Notes under the pieces: model-generated
Told to the model about the DNA's origin: nothing
What the model saw: only the letters and a program-made list of their open reading frames with translations
The model's database searches: none
Shown here: positions 17,175-25,730 of the stretch, piece by piece
Position numbering within the stretch: position 1 is the stretch's first letter
How the letters are laid out: each line of letters opens with the position of its first letter
Translations under genes and position numbers: made by a program
NCBI GenBank assembly: GCA_910585005.1
Contig: CAJUCN010000014.1
Location: 26,479-90,478 of the forward strand
Source: an uncultured Lachnospiraceae bacterium
Lineage (GTDB): Bacteria; Bacillota; Clostridia; Lachnospirales; Lachnospiraceae
Length of the DNA stretch: 64,000 bases
Reading direction: 5' to 3'

Positions 17175-18665
17175 ATGGGAAAACCAACAGGATTTATGGA
17201 TTATAAAAGAGAAGTGTCCAGGGACGTACCGCCGAAGGAGAGGATCAAAAATTTTAAGGAATTTCATGAGCGCCTTCCCAGGGAACGGCAGCAGATGCAA
17301 GGGGCAAGGTGCATGGAGTGCGGTGTTCCCTTTTGCCAGTCAGGGATGACCATTGGCGGTATGACCAGTGGATGCCCGCTGCATAACCTGGTGCCGGAGT
17401 GGAATGATCTGGTGTATATGGGAAACTGGAAACAAGCGTACAACCGTCTTGTGAAGACCAATAGTTTTCCGGAGTTTACCGCAAGGGTGTGCCCGGCCCT
17501 TTGTGAGGCTGCCTGTACCTGTGGGCTGGTCGGGGAACCGGTATCTACCAGGGAAAATGAATATGCCATTATCGAATATGCTTATGAGCAGGGCTATGCA
17601 GCTCCCAGGCCACCTAAGGTGCGTACCGGAAAAAAGGTTGCGGTAGTGGGCAGTGGGCCTTCCGGCCTTGCGGTGGCGGATCAGTTAAATAAGCGGGGGC
17701 ACAGCGTCACTGTTTATGAGCGTTCCGATAGGATTGGCGGGCTTTTGATGTACGGGATACCCAATATGAAGCTGGAAAAACAGATTGTGGACAGGAAGGT
17801 AAGGGTGATGGAAGCCGAGGGGGTGCGCTTTGTAACCGATGCGGATGTGGGAAAGGGGATAAAAGCCGATAAGCTGTTAAAGGAGTATGACCGGGTGGTG
17901 CTTGCCTGCGGCGCCTCCAACCCAAGGGATATCCATGTGCCGGGAAGGGATGCCAAAGGGATTTATTTTGCAGTGGATTTCCTGAAAGCAAATACCAAGA
18001 GCCTTTTGGACTCTGACTTTGCCGATGGGCAGTTTATCAGTACAAAGGATAAAAATGTGGTCATCATAGGCGGCGGGGATACCGGAAATGACTGTGTGGG
18101 AACCAGCGTCCGCCAGGGATGTAAGTCCGTAACCCAGATTGAGATGATGCCGAAAGCTCCGGATAAGCGGGCGGAAAACAATCCCTGGCCGGAGTGGCCC
18201 AAGGTCTGCAAGACCGATTACGGCCAGGAAGAAGCCATTGCGGTATTTGGCCATGACCCGAGGATTTATGAGTCCACGGTGAAGGAGTTTGTGAAGGATA
18301 AGAACGGCAACCTGAAGGCTGTGAAGACCGTAAAGCTTTCCTGGGAAAAGGATTTGGAAAGCGGAAAGATGAACCAGACGGAAATCCCTGGTTCAGAGCA
18401 GACACTGCCGGCTGAAATTGTGCTGATTGCCGCAGGGTTTTTAGGGAGCCAGAAGTATGTGACGGATGCTTTTCAGGTAAAGACCAACCAGCGAACCAAC
18501 GTGGATACCGCCCCGGGGCAGTATGAAACCAGCGCAAAAAATGTGTTTACCGCCGGGGATATGCATAGGGGGCAGTCGTTGGTGGTGTGGGCCATCCGGG
18601 AAGGCCGGGAAGCGGCAAGAGCGGTGGACGAAAGCCTGATGGGGTATACCAATTTGATGAGATAA
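17175..18665 (+). CDS. gltD: Glutamate synthase small subunit
   Basis: This 496-residue subunit takes electrons from NAD(P)H and passes them through FAD and two 4Fe-4S clusters to GltB. The N-terminal Cys-rich region (C-x2-C-x3-C in RCMECGVPFC, and CPLHN, CPALCEAACTCG) holds the clusters. GSGPSGLAVADQL near residue 150 is the FAD motif and IGGGDTGNDC near 300 the NAD(P)H motif. The start at 17175 is chosen for its GAGGAG, rather than the in-frame upstream codons. Together with gltB it makes the usual GOGAT pair for ammonia assimilation. Confidence 0.97.
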   Translation: MGKPTGFMDYKREVSRDVPPKERIKNFKEFHERLPRERQQMQGARCMECGVPFCQSGMTIGGMTSGCPLHNLVPEWNDLVYMGNWKQAYNRLVKTNSFPEFTARVCPALCEAACTCGLVGEPVSTRENEYAIIEYAYEQGYAAPRPPKVRTGKKVAVVGSGPSGLAVADQLNKRGHSVTVYERSDRIGGLLMYGIPNMKLEKQIVDRKVRVMEAEGVRFVTDADVGKGIKADKLLKEYDRVVLACGASNPRDIHVPGRDAKGIYFAVDFLKANTKSLLDSDFADGQFISTKDKNVVIIGGGDTGNDCVGTSVRQGCKSVTQIEMMPKAPDKRAENNPWPEWPKVCKTDYGQEEAIAVFGHDPRIYESTVKEFVKDKNGNLKAVKTVKLSWEKDLESGKMNQTEIPGSEQTLPAEIVLIAAGFLGSQKYVTDAFQVKTNQRTNVDTAPGQYETSAKNVFTAGDMHRGQSLVVWAIREGREAARAVDESLMGYTNLMR

Positions 18666-18669
18666 AAGG

Positions 18670-18975
18670 TCATCCGGAGACGGTAGGAAGGCTTCCTAAG
18701 TTGTTGCTTTCCGAACCGTCAGGAATAGATTTCAGGTACTCTGTTTCGCCCCGGTGAGCCACACCGACACCTTTGATATCACCGTTTTTGGCCATTTGAA
18801 CCCCTTCTGCCTTGCTGACCGTGGAATGATCAGAGAGCTGGTATCCGTCCACCTTTCCGCTGTGCCGGATGAGACCGACAATTTCCTTTGCGTCTGCTTT
18901 TGGTTTGGGGATCTCATCCAGCGTGTTTTTGGCCAAAGAGGCAGTCAGTTCGGTATCATTCCATTTCTTTTCCAT
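18670..18975 (-). CDS. DUF3892 family protein
   Basis: This small protein of 101 residues matches the DUF3892 pattern: IVGLIRHSGKVDGYQLSD, then a lysine- and glycine-rich KNGDIKGVGVA, and near the C-terminus the NNLGSLP ending. The function of the family is unknown; it is common in Firmicutes as a small cytoplasmic protein. The start at 18975 has GGAGG five bases before it, so the upstream open frame is not used. It lies on the minus strand, tail to tail with gltD and with only a few bases between them. Confidence 0.85.
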   Translation of the reverse strand: MEKKWNDTELTASLAKNTLDEIPKPKADAKEIVGLIRHSGKVDGYQLSDHSTVSKAEGVQMAKNGDIKGVGVAHRGETEYLKSIPDGSESNNLGSLPTVSG

Positions 18976-19068
18976 AAAGTCCTCCATTTTTAGTCTTTTA
19001 TTTGAGTTATCATCTTTGGTATAGTGTGGGCAGTTTGGCCGATAATCATGCACTTGTGTTTCAAAAAA

Positions 19069-20379
19069 TCAATTCTTACCAAATGATTTAAGTTTGATCA
19101 TCCGATAACAACACAAATAAAAGAGTGCGATGCAAAAGAAAAACCAGCCGGAAGATGTAAGAAGGATATGGTTCATGGTATCCGGCAGGATAGAATTCAG
19201 CTTTGGGTTAAAAAAAAGGATACCTGTCAAAATAACAGGAATTGCCATAAGCATGGGCAGGGATAAACCTATGTGGATCTGCATATTTCTTAGCGCCTGG
19301 ATCTGACGGCGGTCCATGCCAATGGAATAGAGCATAGAGAGATCTTTTGCGCTAAGTTTTTGTTCCATGATCTGCCGCAGGGAAAGGAGAAAAAAGTAAA
19401 TCACAAGGAAGATGATGCACAGGCAGACCTGTGCAACCCCCATCCAGGTTTGGGTATCTTGGTCAAAAAGCCGGATTTTCGGCTGCAGGGTTAAAACACC
19501 TAAGAAGAACGACATATAGGAAAAAAGCAGGCATAAGCAAAAAACGGCGTTTATCAGTGGAGCCAACCGGATGTTTGCGGTGAGATGTGCGGTAAGGTAC
19601 ACACCCGATGCCGGAGGGAGTGTGCCGGGCCTCCTTTGGCGGAGGGAATGTAAAAATTCAAAAAGCCACTTATAAAACGCAAAGACGCCAGTCAATAAAG
19701 GAATAACGATGATGGATACCGGAATAACAAGGTATTCGTAAGGCAGGGAAACAATTTTTTGCAGCAAAATAACAAGGCAGGCCATGGTAAATACGAAAAC
19801 GGTTCCCCAGCCTTTCCGGCTGGATGGGCGCCTTGGATTTACCTGGTTTTTTTCTTTTTCGTACATAAGTTCCCGGATTTGCAGGCTACAGACCCGCCGT
19901 TTTAAAAAACAAGCGCATAAAACCTCTGCAAGGCAGAAATAGAGCAGACAGTAAAACGTACTTTGGGCAAAAAGGACAAAAGGCGGTTTGGATGGAAGGG
20001 AAAGCAGGCCGGATCCCAATAGCATGAATGCGGCGAATCCAAGGGTAGTCCCGGCCAGAAAACAAAAGATTCCAATCAGAAAAAATTCTGCCAGGAATAA
20101 AGTTGCCAGATGGTTCTTTTCCATGCCTAAAAGGAGATAAGAAGCAAACTCCTTTGCTCTTTGTTTTAGCATAAAACGGTCAATATAACTGATTAGGATC
20201 ATCTGGATCAGAGAGATCATGACGGGAAGGGAAGCCGTCTGGAAACCGGAAGCCTTTCCTAAAATTGCAATGCATTGGGATAATTCCATTACCCCAAGCA
20301 GTACGGTAAGTGCGGCCATGTATAGAAGGTAATCGGTAAAGGAGCGCTTTGCGTTCCGGAGGGACAATTTAAGATACAT
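19069..20379 (-). CDS. Compact FtsX-like ABC transporter permease
   Basis: This 436-residue membrane protein has about ten hydrophobic segments. The N-terminal KLSLRNAKRSFTDYLLYM and the segment IDRFMLKQRAKEFASYLLLGM are typical of BceB/FtsX-type permeases that work in peptide-antibiotic export or resistance. It is much shorter than the roughly 650 residues of BceB and seems to lack the large extracellular domain. GGAGGTGATCCTT precedes the ATG at 20379, and the gene overlaps the end of the HTH-ATPase gene by 11 bases, so the pair forms one transporter. A second HTH-free ATPase is not present. Confidence 0.85.
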   Translation of the reverse strand: MYLKLSLRNAKRSFTDYLLYMAALTVLLGVMELSQCIAILGKASGFQTASLPVMISLIQMILISYIDRFMLKQRAKEFASYLLLGMEKNHLATLFLAEFFLIGIFCFLAGTTLGFAAFMLLGSGLLSLPSKPPFVLFAQSTFYCLLYFCLAEVLCACFLKRRVCSLQIRELMYEKEKNQVNPRRPSSRKGWGTVFVFTMACLVILLQKIVSLPYEYLVIPVSIIVIPLLTGVFAFYKWLFEFLHSLRQRRPGTLPPASGVYLTAHLTANIRLAPLINAVFCLCLLFSYMSFFLGVLTLQPKIRLFDQDTQTWMGVAQVCLCIIFLVIYFFLLSLRQIMEQKLSAKDLSMLYSIGMDRRQIQALRNMQIHIGLSLPMLMAIPVILTGILFFNPKLNSILPDTMNHILLTSSGWFFFCIALFYLCCYRMIKLKSFGKN

Positions 20380-21466
20380 AAGGATCACCTCCTTCGATTT
20401 GCGCCATTTTTTCCAGGATACCTGTAAAAAATGCCTGTTTGCTTTTTTCTCCCCGGATAAGGGAGGTTTCCATCTTTCCGTTTTTCATAAAAAGGATCTG
20501 GTCACAGTAACTTGCCGACAGGGCGTCGTGGGTGACCATCAGGATTGTTACGCCATAGTCTTTCCGAAGCATCAGGAAGGTATCGAGGAGCGCTCTGGCG
20601 GCATGGGAATCCAATGCCCCGGTAGGCTCGTCTGCGAGAATCAGGTCAGGGTTTGGGGCGATTGCCCGGGCGCAGGCACATCGCTGCTTTTGTCCGCCGG
20701 ATATCTCGTAGGGGAATTTGTCCAAAACAGGCGTGATGCCAAGTTTCTTAGACAGATCCTGGATCGTTTCCGATATCTTGCAATGGGGCGCCGTATTTTT
20801 CAATGACAGAGCCAGCGCAATATTTTCATAAACGGTTAAGGTGTCAAGGAGATTGTATTCCTGAAAGACAAAGCCCAGCCGTTCCCGGCGGAATTTTGCT
20901 TTATCTTTTTCCGGCAGGGCGCTGATGCACTGTCCACCTACCGATATTTCCCCGGAGGTGGGTGTGTCAATGGTTGCGATCAGGTTAAGCAGTGTTGTTT
21001 TGCCGGAACCGGAGGCGCCCATGATACCTGTAAAGCTGCCGTAGGGGATTTGGAAACTGACATCGTTAACTGCCAAAACGGCATCCGGGCCGGTTTGGTA
21101 ATTTTTTGAAACATGGCAGACCTTAAGCGCATTGCAGGCGGAAGGACTATCGTCCATAGTGTGGGCTTTTTCAGGAATTTTTTTGTCATATCCCAGATAG
21201 TTTTTGATCACTTCCATTAAAATCTGGTCCGTTTTTTCTTTTAAATTTTCTTCTGGAATTTTTTCACCGGCAAACAATTCATTTAACGTAATGCCCAGTA
21301 GGCTGCATAAAGGGGGGAACAAGGATAAATCCGGCAAAGAACGCCCGTTTTCCCATTTGGATACGGCCTTATCCGTGACCCCCAGTTTTTTTGCTAATTG
21401 GCTTTGCGTCCATCCTTTTATTTTTCGCTGATCAGAAATAAAAACGCCGATCTTATTTTGGTCCAT
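20369..21466 (-). CDS. XRE-type HTH fused to an ABC transporter ATPase
   Basis: Residues 1-65 form a Cro/C1-type helix-turn-helix (TQSQLAKKLGVTDKAVSKWE). After a linker of about 45 residues, residues 112-350 form an ATPase of the MacB/BceA type with Walker A 150-158 (GASGSGKTT), Q-loop Q202, signature SGGQ 256-259, Walker B ILADEP 276-281 and H-loop H313. All ATPase residues look intact. The protein could therefore both drive the adjacent permease and bind its own promoter, where a palindrome is seen (21560-21574). The fusion is continuous in one frame, without a stop codon between the parts. Confidence 0.93.
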   Translation of the reverse strand: MDQNKIGVFISDQRKIKGWTQSQLAKKLGVTDKAVSKWENGRSLPDLSLFPPLCSLLGITLNELFAGEKIPEENLKEKTDQILMEVIKNYLGYDKKIPEKAHTMDDSPSACNALKVCHVSKNYQTGPDAVLAVNDVSFQIPYGSFTGIMGASGSGKTTLLNLIATIDTPTSGEISVGGQCISALPEKDKAKFRRERLGFVFQEYNLLDTLTVYENIALALSLKNTAPHCKISETIQDLSKKLGITPVLDKFPYEISGGQKQRCACARAIAPNPDLILADEPTGALDSHAARALLDTFLMLRKDYGVTILMVTHDALSASYCDQILFMKNGKMETSLIRGEKSKQAFFTGILEKMAQIEGGDPYVS

Positions 21467-21516
21467 ATCTCATCCTCCGGTAGCAGGTTTTTGCAGGAAA
21501 AGTTTAGAATCGGTAT

Positions 21517-21582
21517 GCCTGCATGTGCCTATTATACAAAAAACGGGACAGATTGGGTATCTACCGATGGTAGAATGCAGGC
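21517..21582 (-). promoter_or_regulatory. Promoter and operator of the HTH-ATPase/permease operon
   Basis: On the minus strand a perfect TATAAT lies at 21536-21531. The -35 position has no good match. Directly upstream of it stands the inverted repeat TCTACC-GAT-GGTAGA (21560-21574). A second, perfect 8-bp inverted pair, GCCTGCAT (21517-21524) and ATGCAGGC (21575-21582), flanks both elements. A poor -35 box with an adjacent palindrome suits an activator, but repression cannot be excluded. Confidence 0.65.
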
Positions 21583-21682
21583 GGGACGGCCTGCTGGCCG
21601 GTTCGGGGAAAATTTGTTCCAAAAAGTGCAGGGAATAATCTCAATGTCTTGTATCAGGACGTTCCTTGGAAAGCTGATGATA

Positions 21683-22501
21683 TCACTTCACAGTGGGAGA
21701 AAGTAATACGCCCTGCCCATTCCCTAATTTCCCTCCGTTTAATAAATGCTGTTTCATTTTTTTCTGTAGGGCAGTGTTCTCAGGCAGATTTTCAAGTGGA
21801 AGATTTTTGGTTTTAAATACCCATTGGATATATTCTGTGTCCGAATAATCAAGTTCCTGAATCAAAAATCTGTGCTGAAAGGCAATAATATTAGAATCTG
21901 GCGGCAGCAGGTTTTCCAGTTCCGGTGCAAGAAGCCAAGACCAGCACACATAATCCTTTCCGTCATATTCAGGGAAATATTTTGCAAAAAAAGCCCTTGC
22001 CTTTTCCAGAGATCTGTCACATCGCTGAGGAGTAAAAACAGAATCGGAAGGGATATGGATGCTGATGGCAGGTTCCTGTCCTTCTTTTACCATTTCATAT
22101 TCTAATTCCCCAATCCGGAATAAGATCCCGCTGATCTGCCGCACGGCCCACCATTCCCGGTCAAAAGCGTACTGGCCGGTTATTTGCCTGCATTCTTCTA
22201 TAAATCTGGTAAAACAGCGCATGGTATCAAAATAGATGGTTTCGATGATTCCCTTTTTCTGGTACCATTGGTATTGTTGTACGGCACAGGTTAACATACA
22301 GGTCAACATTTTAATTTTTTTTGGATCTGCTCCTAATAAGGGTTCCAATTCCTTCCGGGTTTGTGATTCTGTTTCCATGTTTTTCAATCCGCCAATAAAA
22401 GGCAGTATTTCGTGAAAACGGGAAGTTTGGGAGTATTCGATTACTTCTTTTTGAATTTCGTCTTGTAACTGTATCCTGTTGCATAATGTAATTAGATTCA
22501 T
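21683..22501 (-). CDS. Acyltransferase-like protein with GNAT_C-type C-terminal domain
   Basis: This 272-residue cytoplasmic protein has a C-terminal half that resembles the GNAT-like C-terminal domain: ISIHIPSDS, then CDRSLEKARAFFAKYFPEYDG, CWSWLLAPELENLLPPDSNI and FQHRFLI follow in the family order. The N-terminal half is helical and not recognised. Such proteins are annotated as acyltransferase-domain proteins of unknown substrate. The start at 22501 is chosen because AAAGGA stands about seven bases before it. The gene lies between two convergently or divergently placed units and seems to stand alone. Confidence 0.65.
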   Translation of the reverse strand: MNLITLCNRIQLQDEIQKEVIEYSQTSRFHEILPFIGGLKNMETESQTRKELEPLLGADPKKIKMLTCMLTCAVQQYQWYQKKGIIETIYFDTMRCFTRFIEECRQITGQYAFDREWWAVRQISGILFRIGELEYEMVKEGQEPAISIHIPSDSVFTPQRCDRSLEKARAFFAKYFPEYDGKDYVCWSWLLAPELENLLPPDSNIIAFQHRFLIQELDYSDTEYIQWVFKTKNLPLENLPENTALQKKMKQHLLNGGKLGNGQGVLLSPTVK

Positions 22502-22637
22502 AAGATATCCTTTCAAAAGTATTTTAGTTACGCTGATATAGACCTATTTTACCAAAGATACCTTCAGGGAACAAGATAGACACGAAGTCGTATCAGGAAA
22601 CTGTCAACAATAACTGGAATGCAGATTTCAGGTTTGC

Positions 22638-22643
22638 TATAAT
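22638..22643 (+). promoter_or_regulatory. Extended -10 box before the 383-residue hypothetical gene
   Basis: TGCTATAAT ending at 22643 is an extended -10 element with a perfect TATAAT (22638-22643). No convincing -35 box stands upstream. Confidence 0.45.
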
Positions 22644-22684
22644 CAGAGTGTGGAAAGAAGATACAGGAAAGGATATGGGGGTAA

Positions 22685-23836
22685 ATGGGAGAGAAAATGA
22701 GAGACAGGTCAGTGGACTTTTTATTAAAACATGCCGGTCCGGTCATTCAATACCGCTTACGGAAGGAGATTTTCAATCAGATATCACCGGATGAATCAAA
22801 CAAGTTTTTATGCCAAATAGCTGAATTGCCAAATTTTAAATTGCTGCAAGGCTATGTAAAGCCCAGCGGATATATAGGAAGCGGTATGCATAGCTGGGAT
22901 CATTGGAGAGGGCAGGTATTGCATGAGACGCCGTTACAGGACGGGGAGGCGGCGGCACGTCTGCTTTCCTATTATGCCATTCCAAAGGATCATCCGTTGG
23001 TTCAAAATTTTGTGAAAGCTATGCGGGATGAGGAGACGCTGCGGAAAGAATTTTCTTATATCCCTCCGGAGATTGTCCGGTTTGAAAACAGATATTTGGG
23101 CTTACATAATGGAAATGGCCTTATGGCGCTGCTCTACACCATGCAGGCAATGCTGGGGTATGGGGATGACTTTGAGGATCTGCTTGCCTACCAGGATGTG
23201 GCGCTAAAAGGTTTTGAAAGGGTACTGGATCTATCTTCTTTGGAGGAAATAGTAAAAAGAAGGAAGGGAACAGAAGGAAAATACAAATACCCTTATATAG
23301 AAGCGGACGAATATTTCCCGGACACATATACCTTGGAGTTTTTGGCATATACAAAGAGCTGGAGGACCAGGGAAAATGTTCAGATGCTTGCGGATTCCCT
23401 GAATCATATCCAAAAGATCATGAAACCGGAAAACGTGATGCATGTAAAGATAAAAAACAGGTATTATGCCCCTTGTTTTGCATTTGCGACTCCCTTAAAG
23501 ATATTCAGCCCCGATTTGATCGATACGATCGTGTACCGAAGGGTCATAACGGAAATAGCTATGTGCGGTGTGGGAGAGAGGGCGGAGGTCGTGAAAAAAT
23601 CCGTGTCCAATGTGAGGACGGCAATCAACGAAGAGGGCATATTGAAAATGAATTTTAACCAAAAGTATAACAAGCGGTACTCCCCTGAAAATATTACTTA
23701 TCCTGTCCCTTATGTGGATGTGCGCCTGGAAGAGAAGGATAAAAAAGGATGCGGGCTGGACTGTGATTTGACGTTTTGGGCAGTCCAATTGCTGCATCTG
23801 GTTGAAAAGACACCATTTGATCAGGCTGCTTTTTAG
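22685..23836 (+). CDS. Conserved hypothetical protein, helical
   Basis: This 383-residue protein is not recognised. It has no signal peptide or membrane segment, is rich in aromatic and charged residues and looks mainly alpha-helical, with repeated segments of the type SGYIGSGMHSWDHW and YLGLHNGNGLMALLYTMQAML that could suit an alpha/alpha-toroid fold. It resembles no enzyme motif known to me. An alternative start at 22697 is possible because GGGAGAG stands before it. Its neighbours, a GNAT_C-like gene on the other strand and the thiDE riboswitch, suggest no role. Confidence 0.7.
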   Translation: MGEKMRDRSVDFLLKHAGPVIQYRLRKEIFNQISPDESNKFLCQIAELPNFKLLQGYVKPSGYIGSGMHSWDHWRGQVLHETPLQDGEAAARLLSYYAIPKDHPLVQNFVKAMRDEETLRKEFSYIPPEIVRFENRYLGLHNGNGLMALLYTMQAMLGYGDDFEDLLAYQDVALKGFERVLDLSSLEEIVKRRKGTEGKYKYPYIEADEYFPDTYTLEFLAYTKSWRTRENVQMLADSLNHIQKIMKPENVMHVKIKNRYYAPCFAFATPLKIFSPDLIDTIVYRRVITEIAMCGVGERAEVVKKSVSNVRTAINEEGILKMNFNQKYNKRYSPENITYPVPYVDVRLEEKDKKGCGLDCDLTFWAVQLLHLVEKTPFDQAAF

Positions 23837-23961
23837 AAGCGAAAAGGCGCCGGGCTTTTTAATCCATGTCATCAATTCATTGTGGATTATCATACATAAC
23901 CATTGACATTCCTGCCAGATCATTTTATAATTTTTTTAATTTAATAGAGTCTGATACATGT

Positions 23962-24040
23962 TTGCGAGGGAACTGAACAAGTTGAAAAAGGTAAGACCTG
24001 ACCTCTGGACCTGTCGGCTAATACCGGCGTAGGGAAGCAA
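23962..24040 (+). ncRNA. TPP riboswitch aptamer (THI element), unusual pyrimidine-sensor arm
   Basis: The 3' half is canonical: ACCTG (24009-24013), CGGC-TAATA-CCGG and GCGTAGGGAAG (24027-24037) are the conserved thiamine-pyrophosphate-binding core. The outer helix pairs TTGC (23962-23965) with GCAA (24037-24040), and P2 pairs GAGG with CCTC. The second arm is divergent: the usual CTGAGA is not seen, the nearest match being TTGAAA (23982-23987), and an extra AGGT-AAG-ACCT hairpin follows. The thiDE gene downstream supports the call. Expected action is to lower thiDE expression when TPP is plentiful. Confidence 0.85.
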
Positions 24041-24089
24041 TTTCTTACGCCGTTTTGCGCCCAAAAGGGATAAAGACATGGCGTATGAA

Positions 24090-24126
24090 AGAGCTTTTGC
24101 TAACGCGAAGGCTCTATTTTTATTTT
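24090..24126 (+). terminator. Expression-platform terminator of the TPP riboswitch
   Basis: AGAGCTTTTGC (24090-24100) pairs with GCGAAGGCTCT (24105-24115) around a four-base loop, followed by ATTTTTATTTT. Two further complementary segments, CGGCGTA (24025-24031, inside the aptamer) and TACGCCG (24046-24052), with GGCGTA at 24080-24085, could provide the switching pairings. Confidence 0.75.
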
Positions 24127-24150
24127 GAACAAAAAAGGAGAAAATGCGCT

Positions 24151-25614
24151 ATGAAAAAAGTTTTAAGTATTGCAGGTTCTGATTGCAGCGGAGGGGCAGG
24201 GGTACAGGCGGATTTGAAAACCTGTTCCGCTCACGGGGTTTTTGGGATGAGCGTCATTGTTTCGGTGGTGGCCGAAAATACCAGCCGCGTCATTGATTTT
24301 GAGAATGTTTCCCCGGAAATGATTGGGAAGCAGATGGATGCTGTCTTCGAGGATATTGAGGTGGATGCTGTGAAGATCGGTATGCTCCCTGACCCTAAAT
24401 GCATGGAAATTGTTGCAAAAAAAATCAGGCAGTATGGCCCCCGTTATGTAGTGACCGATCCGGTCATGTATGCAAAGAACGGCTGCCCATTGATGGAAAC
24501 GACAGCCATTGATGCCCTGATCCAAAGGATCCTGCCACTGGCGGATGTGCTTACGCCCAATATCCCGGAAGCGGAAAAAATTGCTGATATGAAAATCACA
24601 TCTGTAAAGGAAATGGAAGAAGCAGCCAGAAAGATCCAGGCATTAGGGTGTGGGGCAGTGGTGGTAAAGGGCGGTCATGCCGTAGGCTCTGCCTTAGATG
24701 TTTTGTTTGACGGAAGGAATCTGTATCATTTTGATGCCCCCCGGATCGCTACATCCAACACCCACGGGACAGGCTGTACGTTTTCCTCCGCGATAGCATC
24801 CCATCTTGCTTTAGGCGTTCCGTTAAAGGAGGCAGTGGGGCTGGCAAAAGAGTATGTGTCTATGGCGATTGCCCATTCGCTGTCCATAGGGAAGGGACAC
24901 GGGCCGACACATCATTTTTATGATTTGTACAGGCATGGGTTGGGCAGTTTGGGAAAAGGATCTTCTTTCGGGGAGGGCTGCGGCATTGACTATTCGCTGT
25001 ATCTGGTCACGGACCGTACGCGGATGGGCGCGGAAACTTTGCAGGAAGCGGTGGAGCAGGCAGTTTTAGGCGGCGTTACCATGGTACAGCTCCGTGAAAA
25101 GGATGCTGAGGCAGTGGCCTTTTACCAGTTGGCCGTGGAAGTCAAAAAGGTCACAGAGGGGTATGGGATTCCTCTGATCATCAATGACAGAATCGACATA
25201 GCAATGGCAGTGGATGCAGCCGGAGTCCATGTGGGGCAAACGGATCTCCCTGTTAACGTGGCGAGAAAGATACTTGGGAAGGATAAGCTTTTGGGAGTAT
25301 CCGTCTCCTCTTTGGAGGAAGCGGTAAAGGCGGAAACTGACGGGGCGGATTATCTGGGAGTGGGAGCCATGCTCCCGACAAAGACGAAAGAAGATGCGGC
25401 AGTTGTTTCCCTGGACGAATTAAGACGGATCCGGAAGGCCGTCCATATCCCGGTGGTGGCGATTGGCGGGATCAGGAAGGAAAATGCGGCCCTGTTTTGG
25501 AATTGCGGTGTGGATGGCCTTGCAGTGGTATCGGCAGTGATTGCACAAAAGGATATCCGGCAGGCAGCATTAGAGTTGAAACAGACTGCGCTCTTTGGCA
25601 GGGAGGATCAGTAA
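24151..25614 (+). CDS. thiDE: Fused HMP/HMP-P kinase and thiamine-phosphate synthase
   Basis: This 487-residue bifunctional enzyme makes thiamine phosphate. Residues 1-265 are ThiD (SIAGSDCSGGAGVQADLKT and the ribokinase-type active site NTHGTGCTFSSA), which phosphorylates hydroxymethylpyrimidine twice. Residues 285-485 are ThiE (LYLVTDR, VQLREKD, INDRIDIA, GVHVGQTDLP, GVGAMLPTKTK), which joins HMP-PP with thiazole phosphate. The frame is open further upstream into the leader, but the ATG at 24151 follows AAAAAAGGAG. No other thiamine genes are adjacent, so precursors come from salvage or from genes elsewhere. It is controlled by the TPP riboswitch upstream. Confidence 0.96.
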   Translation: MKKVLSIAGSDCSGGAGVQADLKTCSAHGVFGMSVIVSVVAENTSRVIDFENVSPEMIGKQMDAVFEDIEVDAVKIGMLPDPKCMEIVAKKIRQYGPRYVVTDPVMYAKNGCPLMETTAIDALIQRILPLADVLTPNIPEAEKIADMKITSVKEMEEAARKIQALGCGAVVVKGGHAVGSALDVLFDGRNLYHFDAPRIATSNTHGTGCTFSSAIASHLALGVPLKEAVGLAKEYVSMAIAHSLSIGKGHGPTHHFYDLYRHGLGSLGKGSSFGEGCGIDYSLYLVTDRTRMGAETLQEAVEQAVLGGVTMVQLREKDAEAVAFYQLAVEVKKVTEGYGIPLIINDRIDIAMAVDAAGVHVGQTDLPVNVARKILGKDKLLGVSVSSLEEAVKAETDGADYLGVGAMLPTKTKEDAAVVSLDELRRIRKAVHIPVVAIGGIRKENAALFWNCGVDGLAVVSAVIAQKDIRQAALELKQTALFGREDQ

Positions 25615-25730
25615 ATCTTTTTCTTTTTTTGATAGAATAGTTTGAGGTCATGGATTATACTGATATCAGGTTATTTTGTAACCGGATGGAAAAGCTTGAT
25701 GAAAACCGGATTTTGGAGGTTATGTTGTAA

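Noticed and set aside
16815..17300. Minus-strand open frame of 161 codons across the gltB-gltD junction
   Set aside because: It runs antisense to both conserved gltB and gltD and has no supporting signal.
21398..21706. Plus-strand open frame of 102 codons across the HTH-ATPase promoter
   Set aside because: It overlaps the operator region and the 5' end of the HTH-ATPase gene and has no ribosome binding site or recognisable product.
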